From Anaeramoeba flamelloides (taxonomy: Eukaryota > Metamonada > Anaeramoebidae), in NCBI GenBank assembly GCA_027625915.1, contig JANTQA010000008.1, forward strand, positions 4,457,501-4,521,500: a stretch of 64,000 nt of DNA. Reading direction: 5' to 3'. This document shows, piece after piece, positions 1 to 11,700 of the stretch. The notes beneath the pieces were generated by a model. It had not been told where the DNA came from, did no database searches, and saw nothing but the letters and a program-made list of their open reading frames with translations. Position numbers and translations under genes: made by a program. Each line of letters opens with the position of its first letter. Position 1 is the first letter of the stretch.

Positions 1-929
1 ATTCCATATTAAGGTTTATAATCCTTGAAATTTGAAAAAATCTGTAACTAAATTTATTGTTTTTGAAAAGTTGAAATTTCAACTTTAAATCAATAAAATT
101 GAAAAGGTTAAAACAATTTTTCGAAATACTGATAAATTCAAATAAAAAATTTTTCAATATTTATTGTAGGCTGTAAATAGTTGGATAACTTTCAAAGGAT
201 TCCAGAATAGCATAGCCACACTAACCAATTTTTCTGATTCTTTATATATTTTTCTTCTTCTTCTTCTTCTTCTTCCATGAGTATCTTGGTATTGGACAGA
301 AAACACAAGCAAGATCTTAGGTTTTTGTATAATCGATCATCAATAAGAAGGAACGATTATTCTTTATTCTTTTGGGTTATTTAACTTGTGAAGGTGACAA
401 CTCAATCTAAAAAAAAAGCACATCTAATTTGTATTCAGGTATATTGTTGAAATGGGTTATTATTAGTATGATCATAATATTTGTTTGAGATTTTACAATC
501 ACTAAAAAAAAAAGAAAACAACATAAATTTTTTTTTTTCCACTAAAAACTAAACTTATTCCCTTTATAAAACTTTTATTTCTTCCAAACCTTTCAAACAC
601 TTTGAAGACACTTTACAATTCTTTCAAGCATTTTTAAACATTTTGGGAAGGGGAAAGGGTTGTAAAAGTCTCAAGGCTATGTAAAAGTCAAGTGAAATTT
701 TTTAAAGTGATTTCAAAAAAATAATTTTTCATTATTTCGTGATAATTATTTTATCACAATAATATTGATCATGATGATTTTATGATTTTTTCGTAATAAA
801 GTTGGACTAATCGCGATTTTTTTAATATTATCACCATTTAATTGTGTATATCATATTAATAATAGTTATCATCAAAACCTCTATTATTGGTGAAATTTTA
901 AAAAATTGACCAATAAATTTTTTGTTGGG

Positions 930-1015
930 ACTTTTTTCATAATTTTGTACACACCTGATTTTTTTTTTTTCGTTTTATATTTTTTTACTTTATTCAAATG
1001 GAAATTGATATATTG
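930..1015 (+). repeat. Fragment of mariner-like family B
   Basis: This stretch matches the interior of the two fuller copies at 8960-9489 and 27520-28051: a TTCATAATTTTG.ACACACCTG block, then a T-rich run and TTTATATTTTTTT. Neither terminal inverted repeat is present, so it is a broken internal piece. Confidence 0.5.
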
Positions 1016-1504
1016 AGTTTCTTATCTTTCTTTTTTTTCCCAAATACTTTTTGAACATTGATTATTATTTTATAATTTATTTTAATATTGTAACTAAAAC
1101 AGAGAATCTGTTTAAAAGCTTTGTTAAAGATCTAATTTACACGTAACTATTCAAAAAAAAAGTTTTTAAAAAGGAAAGGTATGGTATTGTTTCTTTATTT
1201 AAATTTTTTATTGTTTAAGTTTTGAAAATTAAATTGTTTATCATATATCAAGATGATTTGAAAAGAAAGTTACCATCTATAATTTTTTTTTTTGAAATAT
1301 ATTTATTAAATCCAATATTAATATTTTTATTAAAATATCAAGAATTGTTATTTATCTTTAATTTATTCTTCCTAATTTTTCAATTTGTTTGTTAAATAAA
1401 TATTACTTCAATTAAAATGGTTAAAAAACTCAATTTTTCATTTTGTTAAACAGTAATAAAATTGTGGTTTTTTTTCTTTTTCTTTTTGATAGCATAATAA
1501 ACTA

Positions 1505-2115
1505 TTTTTCATAAATTTTGACTCACTTTATAATGGTAATGGGGGTTGTTTTGAGGGTTTATTCTAGTATTCTTTACAAAAAAATATTTTCAAATTTTTG
1601 GATCAGAATTGTTTTTTCTAATTTTGCAAATTTTAGTTTTGATTTTTCAAATTTTTCTTTTTCTTTTGTTTTTCTTTTTCTTTTTTTTTGAAAAATTTTT
1701 CATATTCTTTTTGTTTTTCTTTTTCTTTTCTTTTTCTTTTTTTTTTTAAAAAATCCTGTGGAAAAAAAAAAGAGATCTTCTAAAAGACAAATAATCACTA
1801 AGAAAATTTTGATTATGTAATGTCTTTGAAAATGGATTTAATTATTCATAAAAAATCTTGTTGTTCAACTTTTTTTCAGTGAAAGTTCAGTAATAAAAAA
1901 TATGTAATACTTATTTCAAAAATTGTGACTCACTTTTTTTTAGTTTTTGGTTTTATTTTTATTAACTTTTAATGTATCAGGCTTTTATAGATTTAGAATG
2001 ACTTAAAAAAGAAATTATTAATTATATTTAGTTATTAATTGTTCTTGAATACTAAAGGATAATTTTTTTTTTTCAATTTATTATTTCAGGTGAGTCACAA
2101 TTTTTGAAAGAGAGT
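1505..2115 (+). repeat. GACTCAC inverted-repeat element (family C, copy 1)
   Basis: The left edge near 1510 reads AAATTTTGACTCAC and the right edge near 2092-2110 reads GTGAGTCACAATTTTTG, an inverted pair. A further internal copy of the end motif lies at about 1913-1930, so a 200 bp palindromic unit (1913-2110) sits within the larger one. The block from about 1660 to 2115 aligns, inverted, with 49060-49480, including the shared words GTGAAAGTTCAGTAATAAAA and GTAATGTCTTT. No coding potential was seen. Non-autonomous DNA transposon is the likely class. Confidence 0.55.
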
Positions 2116-2431
2116 TTATTTTGAATAAAGGCTTTTCAAGTGATAAAATATTCATGAATAGTAGAAAAAAACTATTTTACAATATTTTTCTTATTTTAAG
2201 AAATATTTTTTTGACTTGTTACATTTTCCATTATTATTAAATTTAGTTGTACCTTATTTTTACTTGAAAAATGCTAAATTATTTACAGTTTTTTGATAAT
2301 ATTTTGATAAATATATTATAAAAAAACAAAAAATATATACTTATTCATGAATAATTATGATTATTATTATATTAATCTTTCTATTTTATGAATAGATTTC
2401 CTTAAAACAAAATATTATTTAAAAGATAAAG

Positions 2432-2623
2432 TAAGTTCCACTTTTAAGATGAAAACTCTAACTAAAATTTAAGGTGTAGAAAATCTCTCAAATTAAGGTA
2501 TAAAATTCAGATTATAGTAAAATAATTTGTGTAAAAAAAATTCCAAAAATTGTACTTTAATTTGGGGTTTTTCTGTGTATTAAATTTCTATTAGATTTTT
2601 TGTATTAAAAGTGGAACTGGCTA
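2432..2623. repeat. MITE family A, decayed copy
   Basis: The ends read AGTTCCACTTTTAAG and CTTAAAAGTGGAACT-like (here ATTAAAAGTGGAACTGG), an inverted pair matching the termini of the intact copies at 10784-10980 and 42458-42702. The internal order (AAATTTAAGG, CAAATTAAGG, ACTTTAATTTG) is also shared, with many substitutions. It is older than the other two copies. Confidence 0.55.
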
Positions 2624-2782
2624 TAAAAATAAAACCTAACATTTAAGGAAATATCATAATTACAAAAATTATCAAAATATTATTTTTGGATTTGTGAGAA
2701 TAATTATTTTTTCCGAATTCCTTTTTTTAAGTTGTTTTATTACACCCATCTACTTTTCAATCTGTTTTTGTAGTTGGGTGAA

Positions 2783-2783
<1 letters not shown>

Positions 2784-2815
<32 letters not shown>
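2784..2815. repeat. (AT)n microsatellite
   Basis: About 15 uninterrupted AT units in gene-free DNA. Confidence 0.9.
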
Positions 2816-2817
<2 letters not shown>

Positions 2818-3893
2818 ACAAGTATTATGAACTTGTTCACTGTCAAATCATAAACAAACTAAACCCACTCTGATTAGAATTAAGACACATCTAACAAAAT
2901 TGAAGTAAAATAATTGGATCTAAATCCAATGTAAACTGTATAAAAGTAATTTAATTTGATTGAATCGAACTGATTTGAAATAAAACAACATATCTCAAAA
3001 AGCCGATTTGGTAATTGCACTTGTTAAATACAGTCTAGTTGGTATCCAGTAATGTAAATTGGTATAAAAATGTTTTGAGAAATCCTAAAAAAAAAAAAAA
3101 AGAATGAAAGAAAGAATAAGAAAATCAAACAAACAAAAAGAAGATCGAATCCCAAATTCAAAAATAAAAGTTTGATAACCAATTCCCCTTCTGAAACCCC
3201 ATTACTTTTGAGATATACAATCTCAATAAAGTATTTAAAAGTAAATGTCAAATTAAACTGTTTATTTTTAATTTAAAAACCAATAAACAGTCGCTAAAAA
3301 AGTCATATTATTTCAATGGGTTTAAAAACTTTGATTTTCAATCAAATTGAAAAAAACAACTATATTTTTTGTTTATCTAATTCAAAGCTTAAAAATTCTT
3401 TTTATTTATTATTCTTAAAAAGAAATAGTATGTAAAAATTCTTTTCTTATTAGAAAACCAATCACTCAAAATATTAATTTAGATTACAAAATATATATTT
3501 AGATATTTATTTATTTCCTAATTTGTTTTTTTTTTTTTTTTTATTTTTTTTTTGATAAAACTGATTGATATATAATTATATTTTCTTGAAAAGGAATTAA
3601 GAAAAGAACATTGAAAATAAATATTAAATTTTTGTAAAAAAGAAAAAGTGATATGATTTTATTGATATATTTTTTAAAAATCAGCTATCAGTCAAATAAT
3701 AATAAGGAATAAAATAAAATATATGAATTCCCGAAAAAAATTATTAATTGGGTTGTTGTTGATTATTAAAAATATTGTGTTTTTTTTTTTTTTCTTCAGA
3801 TTAACCCAATCTGTTTATTTATTAATCTCAATAAAAAAAAAAAAAAAAAAAAAAATAACAATATGATTATTGGATATTAATTAAAAGTTATTA

Positions 3894-6581
3894 TTAATTT
3901 TTTTTTATTCTTTCCAATAAAAATTTAAATTCTTTTTTTTGTTTAATTATGTAAGGCGGTTGTACTAAATCCCAATTTATACAATTTATTTGATTAAAAC
4001 TTATATTAGAAACATCCAAATAATTATAATCAATTGGAATTTTTGTTTTTTCAAATTCATCATCATCATCATTCTTTTTGTTCTTGATGTTACTTTCTTC
4101 ATTTTTCTTACCTTTGTTGCCACCAATTTGCAATTTAATAAATTTTTTAAAATATTTTAATTCTAATTGCGAAATTGGGTTTGTATCAAATTCATCTTGT
4201 TGTATATTTTGTATCAATTTTAATTGGTAAGCGAAATCCAAATTAGGTGCAATTTGTTTGCATAATTTATAATTTTCGTCGCCATTCGCTATAATTAATT
4301 TATTTTTTGCTAATATTTGCGAAGATTGTGTAATTAGAACAAATTTAAATTGATTTTCCTTTAGGCCTAATTCAATAAACCATTCTTCAAACAACGAAAT
4401 TAGCATTTTGATTCGTAAAGCATTACCACAGGTACAGTATTTTTTATTATTTAGCAATTCTTGTGCTAAAATTATATCAATTGTTTTGACAAGTTGCATT
4501 AAAAGCATATTGATGATTTCGTTTGGTAGGTAATTTGCCTTGGAATAATTTAATAATTTTTGAAAAATATTTTTAATGCTGTTAAAGGGGAATTCAACAT
4601 TTATAATGTCCGTGTTATCATCAATTTTCGTATCCATGCCACCAATATCATCAGTTGTATCATTATTGTTATCGCTGTTGGTATTATTGATCTGTTGATC
4701 TAACGATTTTTCATTTTTTTCTAAAAAATATATTATTACATAGGGGTTTAATTTGTCCAGAAATTTTTGGTATATAATTCGTAGATTTTCTTGTAAAATA
4801 TTTTTTAATTGTGCTTTGAAATTTTTGATTCTTTTAACCTTTTTCATTTCTTTTTTAATTTTTAATTCATTTTTTTCCTTTTTATTTTTTTTTTTAAAGT
4901 TATCAAAATGATAATTTATTAATCTAATAAAAAAAATAATATTTGACACCAACCAAAATAAAGTTTCAATTTCATTATTTTTTACTTTTATTAGTAAATT
5001 TAATGAGTTTGTATAACATGTTAGTAAGTCTTCCCTTTTTTTATTCCTATGTCTTTGAGTTGGAGTTTGGTTAAACGCATCCCAGTGTAAAAATGATTTA
5101 AAAATTAAACAAGAAGGTAAGGGGAACCCATTCGAATATATTGATTCTGAGAAAAACAAGATCCTTTCAATTAACCATTTTTCTAATTCTAATAGCTTTG
5201 TAAATTTGACAATCTTGGTTAGTTCGTTAATTTCTTTATCTTGGGTTTTTAAAATGTCTTTTTGTTCTTCGATCATTTCTTCTTTTGATTTTTTTTTGAT
5301 TTTTTTCTTCTGTTCGTTTCCAAATAATTGATCAACAACAAACGATGTTGTTTTTCTTAATTTCGCATCTTGGTATTTTTTGTTCTTTCCTTTGTTTTCC
5401 TTATGACTCTTCTTCTTACTATTATGGCCATTTGCATTTTCATTTACCTTTTCATTTGGATTTCGCTTTCCCTTTCCCTTTTCATTTTCATTTTCATTTT
5501 CACCAAGGCCAGACAATTCACTTGAAAACACCTCACTGCTTTCAGCTAAGGCTTTTTCCTTTTTATTATCATTTGTATTTCCCTTTCCCTTTCCCGTTCC
5601 CTTTTCGTTTTCACCAAAATCAGAAAATTCACTTGAAAACGCCTCACTGCTTTCAGTGAATCTTTTTTCGTCATCACTCATATCCAGATCAACAAAATCA
5701 TTCAATGAATGTTTTCTTTCTTTTTCTTCGAGTTTTTGCTTTTTATGGAATCTTTTTCGATCAGTTTCTCTCTTTTCTTTCATTTCGAAACTGTTTGAAT
5801 TCTGATGATTTTTCTTTTTTGTGACTTTTTCTTTTTCTTTTTCTTTTTCTTTTGATTCGCTTTGTATCAGATTCGTTGGTACTTTACATGCATTGTTTTT
5901 GCTATTAATTTCAACTTTTTTCTTATTATGAAAACTTGTGTTTATCTCTTCAGATAGATAGCCAGTGGATCTGCTTCTGTTTTCACTAAAATCGTCTTCT
6001 GAAGAAATAGTGATTTGGGTGGTCCTTTGTATGGTCTCAAATTCTTCGAGTTTTCTTAAAATGGAGGTGTCTTTAAAAATTGATTGAATTTTGCTATTTT
6101 TTGTGAATTGCTTTTGGTTTTTTGGTTGTAAATTAATTCTTAAGCATAATAATAGTGTTGGAATTGTTTTGTTTTTCTGTTTTTCATTTAAGAGTAAATT
6201 GAAATTGTTTAAAAAAGGATTCAAGTCCTGATTTAAATAGCTTGATAAATCTAAATTTAATTTGGCTAATAATTTGATTTCCGTTTTTTTTGATCTGATC
6301 CTTAAACTTTTTTGTTTGGCTTCATCAAAAAAAACGGTAATCGCCAATTGCTTTTTCTTTAGATATTTGTTTGTTTTTAAATCTTTAACAAACACAGTGC
6401 TGAACCGGAATTCTTCATTCCATTCAGCACTTCCATATTTGTCAAGAATCAGTTTTTTTGTTTCACCATTTTCCCTTCCATGCTTCCATCTGAGAAAAAT
6501 TGTTCTGTTTTTTTTTTTTAAATTCGAGATACAAATAATTCCTAATTCGACTTGGGCTTGGATTTTCTTTTTATTGAACAT
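3894..6581 (-). CDS. NT-C2 and dilute (DIL) domain protein, 895 aa
   Basis: A single uninterrupted frame runs from ATG (complement 6581-6579) to TAA. Residues about 8-150 read as an N-terminal C2 (NT-C2/EEIG1-EHBP1 type) domain: a strand ending FLRWKHG, then the WNEEFRF segment and a long strand containing KKKQLAITVFF. Residues about 170-450 are a charged low-complexity linker with KE repeats and two imperfect copies of an SSE.FSSE..GLGENE-like acidic unit. Residues about 455-850 resemble a dilute domain as in class V myosin tails: FWLVSNIIFFIRL in the first helix pair, and later YCTCGNALRIKMLISLFEEW, matching the DIL cysteine/asparagine helix. NT-C2 domains bind membranes or small GTPase partners, and DIL domains bind cargo or Rap/Ras-type partners, so a membrane or vesicle adaptor is inferred. 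No motor, PDZ or signal peptide is present. Domain calls are from memory of the families. Confidence 0.8.
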   Translation of the reverse strand: MFNKKKIQAQVELGIICISNLKKKNRTIFLRWKHGRENGETKKLILDKYGSAEWNEEFRFSTVFVKDLKTNKYLKKKQLAITVFFDEAKQKSLRIRSKKTEIKLLAKLNLDLSSYLNQDLNPFLNNFNLLLNEKQKNKTIPTLLLCLRINLQPKNQKQFTKNSKIQSIFKDTSILRKLEEFETIQRTTQITISSEDDFSENRSRSTGYLSEEINTSFHNKKKVEINSKNNACKVPTNLIQSESKEKEKEKEKVTKKKNHQNSNSFEMKEKRETDRKRFHKKQKLEEKERKHSLNDFVDLDMSDDEKRFTESSEAFSSEFSDFGENEKGTGKGKGNTNDNKKEKALAESSEVFSSELSGLGENENENEKGKGKRNPNEKVNENANGHNSKKKSHKENKGKNKKYQDAKLRKTTSFVVDQLFGNEQKKKIKKKSKEEMIEEQKDILKTQDKEINELTKIVKFTKLLELEKWLIERILFFSESIYSNGFPLPSCLIFKSFLHWDAFNQTPTQRHRNKKREDLLTCYTNSLNLLIKVKNNEIETLFWLVSNIIFFIRLINYHFDNFKKKNKKEKNELKIKKEMKKVKRIKNFKAQLKNILQENLRIIYQKFLDKLNPYVIIYFLEKNEKSLDQQINNTNSDNNNDTTDDIGGMDTKIDDNTDIINVEFPFNSIKNIFQKLLNYSKANYLPNEIINMLLMQLVKTIDIILAQELLNNKKYCTCGNALRIKMLISLFEEWFIELGLKENQFKFVLITQSSQILAKNKLIIANGDENYKLCKQIAPNLDFAYQLKLIQNIQQDEFDTNPISQLELKYFKKFIKLQIGGNKGKKNEESNIKNKKNDDDDEFEKTKIPIDYNYLDVSNISFNQINCINWDLVQPPYIIKQKKEFKFLLERIKKN

Positions 6582-7783
6582 TTGAAATTTGTTTCTTCTT
6601 TCTTTTTTTGGTTTTGTTTGTTTGTTTGTTTTGAAAGCAACAAAAGGGTCTATTCGAAGAAGTTTTGAATTCTTTTTTCAAAAAATATATTTTTTCGATC
6701 CAAAAGAAAATTTTTTAAAAAAATTAAATTGCAAGATTGAAAAAGCAAAAAAATGGATATTTCTTCAAATTTTAACACATAAATGTTTTGTACCTTTTAA
6801 CAGAGAGACCAAATTGTTTTTTGGGTGCAAAATATCTTTTTGTTCGTAAATATTCGTAAAAACAGAAGTTGTAATTTAAAATAATCGAATTCTTTGAGAG
6901 ATAGTATTAAGACTCTTTTGGTGTGTGAATATAATTAAAAAACAACAAGTTTTTGAAGATTGTCTTTGGGACTACAGGTATTTCTTCTTTAAATTGGATA
7001 AAAGTTGGCTGACAATCTTTTTTTCAATTCTTAAATATTGTATTTTATTTTAGAGTACTTGGTCACCCAAAATACACAAACAAATATAAAACAAAAAAGA
7101 AATATATTCTGAAATAGAGACATAAAATTAGGGTTTATTTCTTGAAATTTTTGATTTGTTTGTAATGATAAAAAGGTTTTTGAATACAAATATTTTTTGT
7201 AATAATTTTACAAATACCTTCCCAAAAAAAAATTTTGTAAAGTAATCATCCTATCACGGCAATTGAACAAAATTTTAAAAGAGTATTTTATGATCTTCTT
7301 TTTAGACGAATTATGAAAACTGAGAAATTCATATAAATATCTGAAAATTTTTAATTCATTTTCAATTTTACATATTTTTTTACAAAAGCTATGAATGAAG
7401 TATTCTATTGTTTAAAATTTGAAGAAATTTCCTAAAATTAGTTTGATAAGAGAACGATTCTTTCTTTTGAATTGTTTTTATAAAAGTTGGGTTAATTTAT
7501 TACAAAAATAGAAATTGAATTAAAAATTTTATAAAAGAAAGGTGAATTTAATAGTAGGTAAAGTTTCAAACAATTCTGATCTACTTCGAAATCTTAAAAA
7601 GATAGTTTTATACCATTGCCAAATTTTTTCAGAGGCTTTATTCTTAATTATTAAAGGTAACAAAAATTATATAAATAGGAAAATAAAATTCAATAGACAA
7701 AATGATTATTCAATTTTAACTAAAATCTAATAAAGATCAAAGACTTTCGTCAAAATGAAAAAAAAAATTAAGAAATTTGAGTA

Positions 7784-8752
7784 TTTATTTACAGCCTTTC
7801 CAAGGCTACCATAAAATTATAAAATAGAACAAAATTGAGTTTTCTATTCTTATTTTCTATTTTCAAAAAATTCAGAAATCAGAGTTATTATTCAAAATAA
7901 AAATAATAATAATGAGCTTTTAGCCAACTTTTTCGAAACACTAAAAAAAAAAAAAATTGAAGATTCTTGAAGTATAGTAGCGAAAAAAATACCGTACATG
8001 AAAAAAATCCCTGACAAGATTTTTAATTGTGAATATTAGTAAAATTTTTGTCTAATTTCAATGAAATCCTTATTATAAATAACCAATTTTTTTATGAGAT
8101 TAGTAATAAACCTACCTAAAGTTCACCAAAGTAAGGTGTCTCTAGAATACTTGAGTAATTGTTTGATAGCCTAATGTTGATCAACTTTTTTTGAAAAACA
8201 ATCCAGTTTTATTGAGGTTTACTAGAGTTTGGAAAATGATAATTTTTCTTCTTGTTTTTTGATTAGTTAAATGGTGTTTTGAACAAGTGTGATTTCATCA
8301 ATCATCATTCTAATAAGTGGGGGGGTTATAATTGAAAAAGTTCGATTCTTAAAAAAAAGGAATTTGATTGTAAATAGCTGAATTTACATAATAATTTTAC
8401 TAATATTCACAATTAAAAATCTTGTCCGGGATTTTTTTCATCTCCGGTATTTTTTTCACTGCTCTACTTAAAAATATTGTTCAAAAATGGTAAATTTTTA
8501 AAGATCAGTAAATAGCGATTATTTTTTTTTGAGCTTTTTTGGACTGATAATTTTTAAATTTCATGGAGTTCTTGAATTTTTTTTTTCGATGTTCCTTGAT
8601 TTGGATAATAGCTCACTTATTTAATAATTTTTTTTTTTTTTGAACAATAACTCTTATTTCTGAATTTTTTGAAAATCGAAAATAAGAATAGAAAACTCAA
8701 TTTTGTATTATTTTATAATTTTGTGGTAGACTTGGAATGGCTGTAGATAAAA
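7784..8752. repeat. Long terminal-inverted-repeat (foldback) element
   Basis: Arms at about 7784-8065 and 8385-8752 are inverted copies of each other. The outer edges are TTTATTTACAGCC and GGCTGTAGATAAA. Shared words include AAAATTATAAAAT, GAGTTTTCTATTCTTATTTT, TTTCAAAAAATTCAGAAAT and CAAGATTTTTAATTGTGAA. The right arm carries extra sequence (about 8470-8620). The roughly 320 bp spacer has no protein-like frame. Likely a non-autonomous foldback-type DNA element. Confidence 0.65.
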
Positions 8753-8959
8753 TTTCACATATAGTATATAATTCAAAAAATAATCAAAAGAGACTTTCAA
8801 TAGTTCTAAACAATTATTTAATAATAATTCTCTGAGTAATAGAAATAATAATTAGATTATTTAAATCTTTTATATTAAGTCAATTAACATATAGATTAGA
8901 AATTTTTAATTTTGAAATAATAAAAATAAATTATTTAAATTCTTAGATTAATTAATGTA

Positions 8960-9489
8960 AACTAGATTCCAAAATTTTGGACACAGTTTAAACAGTTGAA
9001 AGAACATCATTACTGCACTTTAAATTCAATTTGGAAAGAATTTTGATTTTACAAACTATTTCATTTTTTGTCTTTTTTGTTTTGTTTTCATTTCCTTTTT
9101 TGCCAGCTACGTAATCTGTTTGGTTAGATCTGAGAATTTTTTTCAATGGTTGATAGAAGGTTAGTGTTGAGTTTGTTAAATTGGAAAATAACATACAATC
9201 AGTTGATGATATCTTATCATTTGATCGATCAACAATTGTTGCTAAAATTTCAACAAATTTACGAATACATTTTTTGTTCCGCTCGTTTCATAATTTTGGA
9301 CACACCTGTTTTTATTTTTGAGTTTTATATTTTTTTCTTTTATTTGGATTAAAATGATTACTTAGTAAAACATTAATACTGAGCAACTTAAATGTTGTTT
9401 TATATTAGGTTTGGAAAAATACAATAAATTGGGTTTTTTTTTTTGCCTATTTTTGATTTTAGGTGTGTCCAAATTTTTGGAATGGGGTT
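8960..9489. mobile_element. Mariner-like non-autonomous element, family B copy 1
   Basis: The element is flanked by TA at 8958-8959 and 9490-9491. Left end AACTAGATTCC then AAAATTTTGGACACA; right end the inverse, TGTGTCCAAATTTTTGG then AATGGGGTT, giving inverted ends of about 28 bp. TA target duplication with a GGACAC-type terminus is typical of Tc1/mariner. A second full-length copy at 27520-28051 aligns along its whole length, including the word TCTGTTTGGTTAGATCTG. No transposase frame survives, and the small frames inside are chance. Confidence 0.7.
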
Positions 9490-10783
9490 TATATTCAGAA
9501 TAAGCAAAATGAATAGAAACACACCAGTTGTTATTTACAAAATAGTATTTAAAATTGAAAATATGATAATTTCGGTTGATAAAAAGAAATTTAAATTCAA
9601 GAATATTTTAAAAATCATTATTCTTCCTTATATAGAAAAAATAATAAAATTTAATCAAAAAATACAGAATAAAATCAATTGGAATTCAAAAAATTTAATC
9701 TAACTGGAAAAAAAAAAAAAAAAAAAGAAATCTATAAATATACATATAATGAATTATTGAATTCCAAGAGCTAGAAATATCGTTAGGTTTTTTTTACTTT
9801 TCAAAATGAAAGATAAAAATCTTCAATTTTATTCAATTATTTTAAATCCTGAAAAAAACTAGGCATTTGATAACATTAGGAAACACCCCAACAAACAGTT
9901 CAAATAGAATAAAAATCAATAATATTTATTTAAAACTTAAAAATATTTAAGTTACGCATCAAGGTCAATCTTTCTAAAATTCAGGGAATTTAGTAATTGT
10001 TTAAATAGATATTACTCTTTAAATCATCAAAATTCAAATAAATTTCAGCTTTATGCTTAAAATATACGAATGAGAAAATAATCGAAAAGATTTAATTATT
10101 TTTTATGGGTATGTCGTTCCTATGAAAAAGATAGAATATTTTTTCAAAATAAATGAAAAGAAATAAATCTAAAGAAAATAATTATAAACTCCTTTGGGAA
10201 GTTTCCAAATTATTTTTTTATGATTTATAATGGTCGCGAATCTATGATTTCACGCTGAAATTTTTTAAAAATTTCAGTAAAAGGGCACTAGAATGTAAAT
10301 TACACTTTTTAAATAATAAAAAAATAGATAATATAAGTTTTTTAATAAAGTCAAAATTTATTTACCTTTTCATTTTTTTTATACAAAAGAATCTTATTAA
10401 ATCCTTTGTTTTCCCATTAAAAATAGTTAATACATTGCTTAAATTTATTCTCATATAAATTATATAATAAATAGTTTATATTGTACCAAATATTATTGTA
10501 AAGATTTTTTTTCTTTTTTGAGATAATTCACTTAGTAAATAATCAATTAATTTATTCAAAATAACGAAAAAAATGTACATTATTTTAACAAGAATAAACT
10601 TCCCCATTAAAATATCCGATAATTTAAAAGTTTATATCCACTAATCTAGGATTTTTTCTCCTATGTTTTTCCAATTAATTCATGGATTTTTTTTTTCTAA
10701 ATTTCACTTAATTATGAGACTGAAAAAACACCAAATGGTTTTCAAAAATAAATTAGAAATGAAGTTTTTAGGGATTTATATTA

Positions 10784-10980
10784 CAGTCAGTTTCACTTTT
10801 AAGGCACAAACTTTCAACGAACTTTAAGGCACAATAAAAAACTCAAATTAAGGCACAAAATTCAGATTCTAGTAAAAATAAATTGTAAAAAAAAAAATTA
10901 CAAATTATGTGCCTTAATTTGAGATTTTTTTGTGCCTTAAATTTTGTTGAAAGTTTTCGCCTTAAAAGTGAAACTGACTG
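10784..10980. mobile_element. MITE family A, copy 1 (197 bp)
   Basis: A short element with near-perfect inverted ends CAGTCAGTTTCAC and GTGAAACTGACTG, flanked by TA at 10782-10783 and 10981-10982. The arms extend inwards with AAGGCAC words facing each other, so almost the whole element can fold back. Sister copies: 42458-42702 (intact), 2432-2623 (decayed), 28061-28160 (half). TA duplication and lack of coding space mark it as a mariner-derived MITE. Confidence 0.75.
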
Positions 10981-11632
10981 TAAGCTTTCTCATTGATTTA
11001 AAGATCAAATTTCAATAAAGATAAATTTTTACTTTTCAAAATAAAATTTTAGTAAAGATATATTGAAAATATATATTTTTGATAAAATAATTCATAATCA
11101 TTTTTTTCCCCAAAATTATTTAAAAAGTTATAATAATTACAGCGAGTTCGAACTTATAATTTGTTAAAAAAAATTGTTAAAATTTAAAAATTTTTTGTAT
11201 TTTTTTTTATATTTTATACCATGAGTAAATTACTTTTTTCAAACACTAAAAAATAAATAATTTGTGATTAATAGATCGAAATTCCATTGATAATCGTATT
11301 TTTGACTCCAAAACAATTTCTATTTATTTTTGAATTTATATTTCTCAATTAATTTTATTTTCTGAGATTTGAATTGAAATATTAATAATTAAAAACAATG
11401 ACTAAATAATACAATTCTTATTTTTTTTCAACAATTTCTTTGTAACATGTAACAAAAAAATCTTATGCAATTTCAAGAATTAACTTAATTTTTAAGTAAA
11501 ATATAGGATAATTTTTTTTATTTTATATTGGTTGAAAACATTTTAATTTTTGAATTCAGAAAATCGACACATAGTAATCAATTGTTTAGATAATTTCACT
11601 CATCAATTTAATTTTCAAAAAGGTATATATAA

Positions 11633-11700
11633 AAGCACACACACGCGCACACATACACACACACGCGCGCGCAGATATATATATATATATATATATATAT
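11633..11700. repeat. Compound CA/CG/AT microsatellite
   Basis: CACACACGCGCACACATACACACACACGCGCGC-type alternation is followed by about 13 AT units. It is purely alternating purine-pyrimidine and one of the few CG-rich spots nearby. Confidence 0.85.

Larger units (their letters stand above)
1..3893. other. Gene-free stretch with repeat relics
   Basis: No reading frame on either strand looks like protein; the frames here are short and made of Phe/Lys/Ile runs. The stretch holds a (TTC)n run near 253-275, a fragment of the mariner-like family B (930-1015), a GACTCAC-ended element (about 1505-2115), a decayed copy of MITE family A (2432-2623) and an (AT)n tract (2784-2815). A run of about 23 A at 3833-3855 lies some 40 bp past the stop of the minus-strand gene that follows. 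Confidence 0.7.

Noticed and set aside
5345-5659. Plus-strand His/Phe-rich frame inside the NT-C2/DIL gene
   Set aside because: It is the antisense of the low-complexity Glu/Lys/Asn linker and lacks any domain.
9146-9352. A 68-codon frame as a transposase remnant
   Set aside because: It lies inside mariner-like family B, but the frame is not kept in the second copy at 27520-28051 and has no DDE/DDD motifs.
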